Positions 22,597-31,797 of a DNA stretch of 64,000 nt are shown here, one piece after another. How positions within the stretch are numbered: the stretch's first letter is position 1; each line of letters begins with the position of its first letter. Source of the DNA: Psococerastis gibbosa (lineage: Eukaryota; Arthropoda; Insecta; Psocodea; Psocidae); NCBI GenBank assembly GCA_963971405.1, contig OZ020485.1, forward strand, positions 51,023,469-51,087,468, given 5' to 3'. The notes beneath the pieces were generated by a model. It searched no databases. It saw only the letters and a list, made by a program, of their open reading frames with translations, and was not told where the DNA came from. A program made the position numbers and the translations under genes.

Positions 22597-23635
22597 AGTG
22601 CTCTGGAAATTTAAGGTTACATTTCAAATATCCTGTGTCTTTTGTGCGATTATGGATACCTACCTTACATGAAAGCTAAGTAGGTATCAGTACCGTACGA
22701 CACTCACAGCTCAATCCTTTAATTCATTAAAGGTACGATTTTTAATAATATACTACCCCTCAGATAATGAAAAAGATCAAAAGAGATTTTGATGAAATTT
22801 TACAGATAAAAGCTGTCAGGTAATGTAGACTAATAATATTACATGATCCTTTGAGTCAGTAATAATTACAAATTAACCCAACCATTCATAATTTTCAACA
22901 TAAATCGGAAATATTAGCCATCACAAAGCTGTTGTAAAAAATCCGAATTCACGTTTCATTTTCATTTAAAATTCCGGGACGATAGCTACCTGAAATAATA
23001 CACAATGCCAGTGTTTTACATAACAAAAAGCCGCAGCATGCACAGCAATAACTATTTTTCGATTGAAAATTTGAAGGCTCAAACTAGTCTAGTTTTAAGA
23101 CTTTAGGTACCGTCAAAACTTATAAATAGGGTCAATTTTCAGTGAATTTTCAACTCTATTGTTTATTGTAATATTTCACAGTTATTGACGTTAATAGATA
23201 GCAGAACGCACACGAGATTTAGCAAGAGTCTAGTTTTTAGAATAGAATGGTCCCCCTAAGAATAAAAATTAAAAAAGCTGACCCAACTTACACTCTAAGG
23301 TGGGTAATTTGGGTCACTTGAAGAATCTATTCTTAACTAGTGCCCACTCTCTTGTACCACAGTTAAGCGCTACGCGTCTAATTTAGGTCACTCTTAAAAC
23401 TATTGAGAATGTGATAAATATTCTTTATGACATTACACAAGGTATCCTTTCCAGGTATTAAGTTCCTTAATCAATAAAACTAATTTTGTCCCAACAATAC
23501 CTCAAGAACACAGTGGAAAACCTAAATAAACGTAGGAAAGAGCCAGACTTTATTTAATACCAACTCTAATTAAAAATATTTTTAATGTCCGAAAAGTCGT
23601 AAGTTGGCCTAACAGTCAACATGTCCTTATACAGT
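22597..23635. other. Unassigned sequence
   Basis: No gene or repeat recognised; AT-rich. Confidence 0.35.
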
Positions 23636-23636
23636 G

Positions 23637-24034
23637 TCCATTTTCGGGCTGTCCAATACGGTAAAAACATCTACTTCCCCCACAAAACTAATTATTTCAG
23701 TCGGTTTGATTTCTAAAAATGTAAAAAAGTTCTGGCCTTTTTTATAAAGTTCAACTTTAAATCCTGAATTGCGTATTGGGGCAATTTTGCCTACGTAGAG
23801 CCTATAGGAGATTTTGCTAGACTCATTTTTAGGCCTATGCACCTTTACTAAAATAAATAAGCTGTCTTGTAAGTTTTTCACTTCTGGGGGTGAGGTCTTC
23901 TTGAAGCTCTTCACAATCGATGTCACTGTCCTCTCCGTGAAGAGAAATACAGGTGTAAGACAATGAAGAGTCAGTGACCCAATTTGCACTCCACAACTGC
24001 CTGGAAACTTCCAAAAATTGCGGGAAAATACCAC
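23637..24034 (-). pseudogene. Coding-like remnant, product unknown
   Basis: A 135-codon minus-strand frame looks more protein-like than others here, mainly in its second half: LQDSLFILVKVHRPK, YRLYVGKI, GFKVELYKK, then acidic sequence ending TVLDSPKMDT. The pattern (VLVK...YVGKI...F-x-V-x-x-x-x-K...) resembles a small C-terminal domain I associate with uncharacterised arthropod proteins, some linked to mobile elements. A second overlapping frame (23835-24083) with ISLHGEDSDIDCEELQEDL suggests a frameshift. I cannot name the family, and chance is possible. Confidence 0.35.
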
Positions 24035-24364
24035 GTGGTCTATCTACTGCCACTTTGTACCACATGAACAGCCAAATAAACATTATTCAATAATATTAGC
24101 GGCAAAACTGGATAGCTGTTCTAAGTAATTGCCTACAACTGAAGTTTTTTCAGAGTTTTTGGAATTCAAATATTTCAAATTTAACTGGGAATTGTAACAA
24201 ATTAACTTCCTATTACAGGAGTACCTTTCTTTTGCCTAAATTATTTACTTTAGTTATTGTACTGTATTTACAGTCATCAAAATCGCCATGATGCTTGTAA
24301 GGGGTTCTAGAATAATTTTTTTAAATTTTTTAGCACGCTGACCCATAATACACTCTTTGATCCA
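24035..24364. other. Unassigned sequence
   Basis: AT-rich. The word AAAATCGCCATGATG near 24278 is a family C end without a visible partner. Confidence 0.35.
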
Positions 24365-24590
24365 AGATTTACAAAGCAAGCTTGACAAGAAGTCGACTGG
24401 CCGGACGTCCTCAAAAACGCTGGAAAGGTGAGTGGGAAACTGACCTTCGCGAGTTGGGAGTCCGTAGATGGTGCAGCGTTGCACAAACCCGAGATGACGG
24501 GAGGAGTGTTGTCGAGCAGGCCAAAGCAAGGGCTGTAGAGCCAGAAGAAGAAGATAGGCAGTTCTCAGATAGGAAAAAGAAGTAGAAACA
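24365..24590 (+). pseudogene. LINE 3' end: ORF2 C-terminal tail
   Basis: The frame reads LAGRPQKRWKGEWETDLREL, then GVRRWCSVAQTRDDGRSVVE and QAKARAVEPEEED. This is the extreme C-terminus of many LINE proteins (GRP-x-KRW...DL-x-ELGVR-x-W...AQDRD-x-WR-x-VVEQAKA). A GAAGAAGAAG tail follows at about 24544-24555. Only about 70 codons remain. Confidence 0.75.
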
Positions 24591-24655
24591 AAAAGAGGAT
24601 TGAACTATTTCCAGGTTATTTTGATTCTTCAACTCACTCTTGGTAAAGAACTATA

Positions 24656-24845
24656 GTCTGCGATTAGCGGGCCTACTATATACTATTCCGTTTAGTATTA
24701 ACTTATTCTTGAGGTTAGAAATGTACCTATGTATATAAAACAATTTTGAATAGGCCTAACACTTTCCATCCTACGATTGTCTTGTTTACTTTTTTTAATC
24801 CCAGGTTATGATAAAAATAATCGCCATAGTAGGCCCGCAAGCAGG
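24656..24845. repeat. Foldback element, family C copy 4 (short)
   Basis: GCGGGCCTACTATATA (about 24667) faces ATAGTAGGCCCGC (about 24827). ATCGCCAT next to the right arm and the internal CACTTTCCATCCTACGATTG match the interior of copy 1. Decayed. Confidence 0.5.
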
Positions 24846-24856
24846 ATGGTCTAGAT

Positions 24857-25174
24857 CAGGGGTTCCCAACCTGTGGTCCATTGACCACCTGTAGCCCACA
24901 GACATACATCAGGTGGTCCACGGGCCAAAGTAAGAAATAAAAAAATAAAACAACTGAGTTACCGGAAATTTGAAATAAAATACAGTAAATCTTGGCACTG
25001 AACTATAAAATCCGACCGATACCAGTCTTAAACAGTTAATCCACGTAATTGTAGGCACTAAATACTTGATCTTGGTCCTAGAATTTAAAGATTTTTCTAG
25101 CATAGCCATGGTGGTCCACGGAAAATCATAAAATAGTCTAGTGGTTCAAGGATAAAGAAGTTTGAGAGCCCCTG
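24857..25174 (+). mobile_element. hAT-like non-autonomous element with perfect 8-bp duplication (318 bp)
   Basis: It begins CAGGGGTTCCCAACCTG and ends AGTTTGAGAGCCCCTG, inverted ends of the hAT type. The flanking 8-mers are identical: GTCTAGAT at 24849-24856 and 25175-25182. Subterminal GTGGTCCA words occur at both ends (about 24876 and 25109). No coding sequence. The start CAGGGGTTC...AACCTGTGG is typical of non-autonomous hAT families in animals. Confidence 0.9.
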
Positions 25175-25471
25175 GTCTAGATTCAGAGGCACCGAACCGT
25201 AATGGGTGGATTCCTTACTGCCGTCCAACTCTTAAGGTCTTAATTGCTGATACCCTCACCACTCACATAAAAGTAGAGGCTTAGCTCACGAGGCTCTAAG
25301 TAGGACACACTAATCAGAGGTGGACATCAATTAAAATTTTATATTACAATACTAAGTTACATCCCCCAGGTCCCTGTTTTCAACGGAAATGTACTCAATT
25401 ACTTGCTTGTCTTGATTAACAAATACCTACGGTCATGGAGTCACTACCATACTTTCTTTTAGGCAATACAT

Positions 25472-26296
25472 AATAATATTTTTGCTTTCCAATTTATACG
25501 TAGTATAAGGAAAGCTTTGTGACGGTCGAAATATTCGATTCCGAGACATCAACGGATTTACACGTTTTAAGGTCCCAAGAACCCCAAAAAGTGGTTTTTA
25601 CGAAATGTCTGTCTGTCTGTCTGTTCGTCGATTTCCGGGCAAACTACTCGGTCGATTTTGATGAAATTCGGCATGTAGGTTCACAAAAATCATACCTCGG
25701 GACCATTTTTTTTATTTTGGGTTAACTCAATTTGGGGGGTTTTTATTTTCAAAAAACTTCAAAAAAACGTCTAAAAAAATTATTTCCCAAAAACGGCTCC
25801 AACGATTTCTTTTAAATTCACATATATTGTAGTTGTTGTTAATGTTGATAAAATGCGGGGGGTCGCTTGCCCCTTGATAGTTTTCTTCTGGGGGTAACAA
25901 AATAAAAATTACTAAATTTTAATGAAAAATGACTAAAAAATAATTTTTCTGTGACACCTTTCTATCGATTATTTCTACCTTCAGGTATGTTTTAGGTGTT
26001 AAATTGAGTAACGAAACCGGACAGGTTGCTTTCCCAAAAAAGTATTTGGTTTCGTACAAAAAAATGTTCTTTTGAAAAAATGATAGAAAATTCACGCTCA
26101 AATGCATTGCGTGCCCTGCCAGTATTGCTGTGTGGTAATGTGTTGGTCTGATCTATTTAGAATTTACCCCCCCCCCCCCGAGATATCGGAAATTTAACCA
26201 TAGGAAAATTATTTACCATGAAATTACTCATTTTCTCTATCTACTAATTATGATAAATTGGAAAGCATGTTCGAGTAAACTCGGACCGGTTCTTTA
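25472..26296 (-). repeat. Family D, near full-length copy 2
   Basis: About 825 bp, reading in reverse from the ACGTATAAATTGG end (25489) through the GTCT run (25607-25624), AACGATTTCTTTTAAATTC, CTACCTTCAGGTATGTTTTA, TTGCGTGCCCTGCCAGTATT and a C run (26166-26179) to the AACTCGGACCGGTTCT end at 26296. Same order as 53618-54450 in the opposite direction. Both ends carry GCTTTCCAATTTAT in inverse orientation, a candidate terminal inverted repeat. Confidence 0.85.
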
Positions 26297-26390
26297 TATT
26301 ACCTCTCAATATAAATATTATACAATATAAATTTTCTAATATTATAATATTAAATTGATTAAACATACATTATGTTACTATAAGAAATCT

Positions 26391-27225
26391 GCGTAAATCG
26401 GCCCTACAAACAATCCATAGCCGATATCCGGCTGCTGACTGGCTTCATGTCTACACGGACGGATCATCTATGCCCGGGTCAGGAAACACAGGTGCTGGGT
26501 ATTTCAGTCCCTTATTTGAAGGGCACGCTGCTGTAGGAGCCCCCCTAAGCTGCTATGATGGAGAGGTTGCAGCCGTTACGATAGCAGTGGAGAGGTTAAA
26601 AGAAGCGGAGAGTCACAAAAAAGCAGTTATCTTTGTCGACTCCCATGCTGCTATCCTCGCCCTCTCCAGCAATAACGAAACTGACTGTCCTCGCACCATC
26701 CGATGTAGGCGACTACTCGACGAAATGGCTGCTGTTGGCTGGACAATTGCACTTCAGTGGATTCCGAGTCACATAGGTGTGGCTGGAAATGAGAATGCAG
26801 ACCACCTAGCTAAACTTGGCGCATCACTACAGCAGGTTAAAGTGAAAACTACACTCTCCTCTGCGAGATCACTAATAAACTGCACATGTGCTAATCAAGT
26901 AAAAACTCGTCATGCCACAGCTGCACAGGGCAAGAAGTGGGAGAGGCTACTAAAGAACGGGCCAATCAACCGAAACCTCCCCCGCCACGTGTTTGTTGCC
27001 TCCTTCAGAGCCCTCACTGGACACGACTACCTAGCTTCACACCTACATAGGATAGGAGCCCCCTGTGTGGACACCCCTCAATGGTGGCCGATCATCTCTT
27101 TGGATGCCCGGGGCTTGCAGACGCTCGAGACTCGTCGGTGAACACAGGAGAATATCTCCTCGCTGATCTATACTGGCTTGCGCGACACCAAATGGCAGAG
27201 ATGCCAAGAGTGGGCATTGGATAAT
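26391..27225 (+). pseudogene. LINE ORF2 C-terminal part: RNase H domain plus zinc-finger-like tail
   Basis: RNase H removes the RNA strand during reverse transcription. The frame is open from the truncation point to 27141. It carries the four acidic positions: VYTDGSS (upstream of the ATG at 26470), GEVAAVTIAVE, VIFVDSHAAI, and WIPSHIGVAGNENADHLAK. Downstream comes FRALTGHDYLASHLHRIGAP. Near 27085-27095 the frame shifts; the next frame continues ADHLFGCPGL and ends LYWLARHQ...GIG-stop at 27225, the usual C-terminal Cys/His tail after RNase H in Jockey/I/Loa-group LINEs. The RT and endonuclease domains are lost to 5' truncation. The clade is not certain. Confidence 0.85.
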
Positions 27226-27235
27226 AAAATAATAA
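26391..27235 (+). mobile_element. 5'-truncated LINE insertion with 14-bp target duplication
   Basis: The identical 14-mer ACTATAAGAAATCT lies at 26377-26390 and 27236-27249. Between them are 845 bp of LINE sequence ending in a TAATAAAATAATAA tail. This is the classic footprint of target-primed reverse transcription: 5' truncation, simple 3' tail and a long target duplication. The coding content is described separately. Confidence 0.9.
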
Positions 27236-27249
27236 ACTATAAGAAATCT

Positions 27250-27689
27250 TTTTTTTATTCGGATATTTCTGTTGATATTGTAAGTCGTCCCGACAACAAT
27301 ATATTGTATATTCAGATTGATGGGGGGGGGGACGCTATATATGCAGTCAACTAAGATGGATGTATTTGATTGGTTGGACGACAGTGAAGAATGGACGAGG
27401 ACCGGCAATGCATTACAAGCAGCTGCGAATCTCAAACATCAGCACTTTCCCAACTCAAATAATAATTTGACACTTGGCTGGACGGTGGTCATCAGTCATA
27501 GATGGGCAAATTTTCTAATAAAAGGTTATCCAACGTGGCGGGCGTGGCACATGTATGGGAATCACATTTGGCCATAATGGAATTATATATACGAAAGTTC
27601 CATTATTTTGCGCCCACTTCATAAAAGTGGTGGCTGCAAAGTACATACAGTACATTTCAGGGTACTTTGCCATCTGCATGTAATAATAC
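27250..27689. other. Unassigned sequence
   Basis: No gene seen; a G run lies near 27322-27331. A frame at 27317-27577 has no recognisable domain. Confidence 0.35.
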
Positions 27690-27875
27690 AAGTAAGGAAA
27701 GAAGCACTGATGGCTCCCTGCAGAAGAACACACTGGTTGTTAAACCTGGGGCAGTCGTATGGCAATTGGCAAGAGCTCGACTTACCTTTTCAGTGCAGCA
27801 GTCACCAAGGTCCAAATTGCCATGATGATCGCCATTCTTCGATAGAAGAGGCATTATAGAAGAAGAAGTGATTGT
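27690..27875 (+). pseudogene. LINE 3' end: ORF2 C-terminus
   Basis: In the reading frame: GKSSTYLFSAAVTKVQIAMM then IAILR-stop, followed by AGAGGCATTATAGAAGAAGA. Same family as 9130-9430, there on the opposite strand. About 150 bp of coding remnant, interrupted by stops upstream. Confidence 0.65.
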
Positions 27876-28364
27876 CTCTTTCTTACCTAAATGTTAAAAA
27901 TCCCTTTCGGCTCTGGCCGATCAGGAATAGGTAGATTCCGCAGACCCGGCTTTTCCTCTACGCTACCTACACTATTATGTGTATGTAATAAAAAATAAAA
28001 AATACTTCATTATTTTCCCGACCACAACATCAACACACAAAACACTCTTGTGTTCCAAACAATGACGACTATGAACTTTTACTTATTAAATTATTTTTAC
28101 TTTGACTGGACGTCATATCTTGAAATCGTTGATTTGTCGTAAAAAGTGTTGATCACCATTATATCCTAGATAATAATACGGGCTTTCAGTCAAATTTAAA
28201 TTCATTCCTCTGCAACCAATATTAACTGAGATATGAATTATATAAGGTTTCAATCGGCCGCCATCTTGTAACTAAATAGTGGATCTTGCTGGTTAACGAA
28301 CTTGATCAAGACATTTGTGTGACCAATTTTTGTGCCAAGTTTCATCAAAATGCGATAATATTTA
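27876..28364. other. Unassigned sequence
   Basis: No gene recognised. GGCCGCCATCTTGTAAC near 28257 and CCAAGTTTCATCAAAATGCG near 28336 look like interspersed-repeat sequence, but no second copy of these words is in the window. Confidence 0.35.
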
Positions 28365-28500
28365 CGGAAATAAGAGTGTTTCCTAAAATCGATATTCATA
28401 CAGCAGGTACATAAATACATACCGTACAACATATACTGCGTATATACATATATATATATATTATATAACATTTTGAACGGAGGGTGGTTTTAGGCTAAGA
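28365..28500 (+). repeat. Interspersed repeat, copy 1
   Basis: GTTTCCTAAAATCGATATTC at the left and CATTTTGAACGGAGGGTGGT then TTTAGGCTAAG at the right are found in inverse orientation at 49605-49700. Family unknown. Confidence 0.6.
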
Positions 28501-30534
28501 GGGTCTTGAAATGAAAAGTTGTGAACCTAAAAACCTGTTCAAGTGTAAACACAGCTTAGCCTATGTGTCTATTGCTAATGATAAATACTACCCAATCACA
28601 ATGCCAAGAAAATTGGCAAGACTTATTTATTGTTTTTGATGCAGAAAGAGCATTCGTCATAGTCAGCAGAGTAAGAATCAATTGATTGGTAGTATAATTC
28701 TTCACTTAATTGCAGCAACTTGCAATTAGAAAGATAAGAAGTACATTGTACATTAAATTAAATAAGTCTCGCCAAGTGTCTCCAAATTGGTGCCGAGTAG
28801 TACGAGTCAGTACTAGATTTCCACCCTGTTTAACATCGGCCAACATTAAAACACAGGCAACCTAAATCAAATACGTGGTTCAACTTGGGCGACTTATTTT
28901 TTGCAATCGTACACCTTTATAGTAGTTCTTGGACTAAAGCCTACAATTACTTATGCAAATTCTCCATGGCATCAGTACGGTACTGTAGAACTGCGACTGG
29001 GGCGAGGGCGAGGGCGAGGGCGAGGTAGTTGGCCGTATGCGTAATTAGGTGGCACAAGGGAATCGCCATAGTGACAGCCAATCGGGTGAGTGCCACTTCT
29101 CAGCTGCGTCCGCATTTAATCGCCAAATAACCATAGGCCTACTTATGCAAGTCTCAAGTTTTTTTGCATTTCGGCATTGCATCAGCTTGCAGGGGGGTAA
29201 ATATTTGGGGTGCTATAGGTATCATTACATTAGACGTTTTAGAAAATGATATTATATTCTGCTTGAGAAATTGGATTTAAAAGCAGCAGAGCATCAACAT
29301 GCCGGATATGAAACTTTCAAGATTTCTTGGGACTTTTTACTCTGGGGGATATTTTTTCCCCGAGAATGGGGTTATTTTATTGATCCTGTTGCCACACGTC
29401 TGGCATTGATATCCAACTCGCTTGAGCAAAAAATGACCCGATTACACATCGATTTTTTGTAAAGATACCTAGGATATAACTGATTCAAAAACTTACTCCT
29501 TTATGTATTGTCTTTCAGCCTAACTAGTGCCGTAGACAGGGTCAAAAAGGACAAGGCGCCCACATGAAATGGGAAAATATGTAAAACAAAATTGAGAGTT
29601 GTTGTAAAGCATAATTAATTGACAGATGTAATAGATGTTGTGGCCAACAGTGAGCTGTAAGACTTCAACTTGGGCATTCAAAGCGACAAGAAGTTGATAG
29701 CCTAGCGATGTGGGAATATAATATACGGTACATACGCTACTATATGTAACAGAATATGAGGAAAGCGCATTACAGAAGAAGTTTATAGTAAAATCAGAGC
29801 AGATAGAGCCTTTACGAGTGCTTATTAATGGGAAAACAGAGGCACAGACGTCTTGCACTGTGTTATCTTTAAGTTATTCACGTAGCTTACTCCAAGATAG
29901 CGCCCACAGAACTTTTCATTATTACCATATCTGACTTTTCCGCTTTCTAACACCTTTTGCTGAATTATTTATAGCGCGAACAAGAGTAAAATGACAACTT
30001 CTAGGCTATGAATATTTATAACGCATAGCGAATAGGCATCATTTATTCACTCTTTGTAAGATATTTCGTTAATTAGCAATCAGACTTAAACTTTTTGCCG
30101 CGCGCGCGGTTATGACTTTATAAAAGGGTTATTGTGTATTACACGAGTTAGCCTGCATTTAAGGCTTGTTTCAACAATTTAGACAGCTGCTCTATAATTC
30201 CAAGCAAAAAAAAAAAAAAAAAATGAAAAAATAACCGGAACGAGTGGACTCTTATGTACATCCTTTCTTATTTATAAATTAGTATTTTTTTTTTAATTTT
30301 TTAAATCAATTATTTGCAAACTGACCTATAAATGTCCAATGAAATGCAATTATTGTTAATATTGTAGTTCGATGGTGTATAATTGTCCCATAGTTAATGT
30401 TAGTTAGTTATGGATTTTCCCTATCCTAAAGTCCTAGATTGATGGATAAGATAATTGCATAGTCTAGAAAAGGCATACCAATAATTTGTATAATACTAAA
30501 CAATAGTAATGGTATGGCACGCATTGGGGCTCGG
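28501..30534. other. Mostly unassigned sequence with simple repeats
   Basis: No gene seen. A GGCGAG hexamer run (about five units) lies at 29000-29023 and a 19-bp A run at about 30206-30224. Open frames at 29271-29462 and 29520-29858 lack known motifs. Confidence 0.4.
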
Positions 30535-30714
30535 AATTTGGATTATACATAATATCTTCAAAAAATTATATTTTCGTTAAAACAAAAATCTTACAGCAAC
30601 CTATTCGGTTTTTTTTCTTCTATTTAACACCTAAAACATACCTGAAGTTAGAAAGTGACGATTGAAAGGTTCTGCGGAAAAATTATCACATATTAAAAAC
30701 CCCTAAAAACTTAA
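30535..30714 (+). repeat. Family D fragment next to the Gypsy target
   Basis: CTTCAAAAAATTATATTTTC, ACACCTAAAACATACCTGAA and GGTTCTGCGGAAAAATTA are family D words. It is directly followed by the start of another D copy, so two D fragments abut. Confidence 0.6.
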
Positions 30715-30882
30715 TTGCATATTCTGGAACGAACATATCAATACATTGTAACAGTAGTAACAATGACACACACATGGCACGTAATGTATTTTCCATAATT
30801 TCTCAAAAAATAATTTTTTGCACAGAAGCAAATATTTTTTTGGGAATGCAACCTGTCCGTTTTTGTTACCCTATTAAACACC
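30715..30882 (+). repeat. Family D copy 3, left part (interrupted by Gypsy)
   Basis: TGTAACAGTAGTAACAATG, GCACGTAATGTATTTTCCAT and CCTATTAAACACC. The sequence stops at the LTR at 30883 and resumes at 35616 with CACCTAAAACATACCTGAAG, just as in uninterrupted copies. This shows that the Gypsy element inserted here. Confidence 0.8.
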
Positions 30883-31269
30883 TGTGGGGACCACTTAGTC
30901 CCACATGTGTAATAACCAGTCTGCTTCCAGCTTCACCTTTTTCCCGGTAGATGGCGCTGTTCACATTCAGATAATTCAATATTCCTCAATCTTCCTTTTA
31001 CGTATTTATTTCTCTTATTCAATAATATCTTTAATCTACCCTCTGTGTCTCATCAGCTCCTTTAGCTGTGGACACAGAGTTGGTTTTTCTATATGGAAGC
31101 AGGCTGGATCAAATTCAATATTAATTGTAAGCATGTATCGTTCTCGTCTCACAGCTCATATTGTAACCACTGTGTGTTAAATTACTCTAACTTGAGTCGA
31201 AGCACTGCAATACAAACCAATTCAAGTCTACACTGCCTATTCAATTGCATCGTCCTTCGACAAGCTACA
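30883..31269 (+). repeat. 5' LTR (387 bp)
   Basis: Starts TGTGGGGACCACTTAG, ends CCTTCGACAAGCTACA. Same length and, by eye, same sequence as 35229-35615. It would hold the promoter and start of transcription. An open frame starting at 31093 runs out of the LTR into gag only because the leader has no stop codon. Confidence 0.95.
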
Positions 31270-31270
31270 T

Positions 31271-31288
31271 TGGTGACCCTCGACAACG
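31271..31288 (+). promoter_or_regulatory. Primer binding site
   Basis: TGGTGACCCTCGAC starts two bases after the LTR. TGG pairs with the CCA end of a tRNA, and GGTGACCC is a common primer-site start in invertebrate Gypsy elements. The exact tRNA was not assigned. Confidence 0.75.
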
Positions 31289-31299
31289 GAACAAGCAGC

Positions 31300-31622
31300 C
31301 TTCCAGATTCCAGTTCCAGCTCCAGTTCCAGCCAGTTCCAGCCAGTTCCAGTTCCAGTTCCAGCCAATTCCAGTTCCAGCCAATTCCAGCCAGTTCCAGC
31401 CAGCTCCAGTTCCAGCCAGTTCCAGTTCCAGCCAGCTCCAGTTCCAGCCAGCTCCAGTTCCAGCCAGCTCCAGTTCCAGCCAGCTCCAGTTCCAGCCAGT
31501 TCCAGTTCCAGCCAGTTCCAGTTCCAGCCAGTTCCAGCTTCCAGCTTCCAGCCAGTTCCAGTTCCAGCCAGTTCCAGCTTCCAGCTAGTTCCAGCCCGTT
31601 CCAGTTCCAGTTCCAGCCTCCA
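31300..31622 (+). repeat. CCAGTTCCAG minisatellite in the Gypsy leader
   Basis: More than 300 bp made of TTCCAG, CCAGCTCCAG and CCAGTTCCAG units with higher-order blocks of 18-27 bp. Because the units are multiples of three and lack stop codons, it is open in several frames on both strands. None of these frames is a credible gene on its own. Confidence 0.9.
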
Positions 31623-31797
31623 GAACGTCTCATCCGGCCATAGGCGGTGGAAACCACCCCGGAGCAGCTACATTCACCGCAGCAGCACAGCCACAACCTG
31701 CAAGATGCCGCAGACCACAGCCACAACCGCTGCAGCTACGACCGCTACAGCTACAACTGCTACAGCCACAACACCGACACCCACGGCTACAACCAAG

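Noticed and set aside
30905..31180. 91-codon frame in the 5' LTR, repeated at 35251
   Set aside because: Both lie inside LTR sequence; no known LTR-encoded protein fits and there are no motifs.
31245..31726. Overlapping open frames on both strands (about 130-150 codons) upstream of Gag
   Set aside because: Result of the stop-free CCAGTTCCAG minisatellite; the repeat explains all of them.
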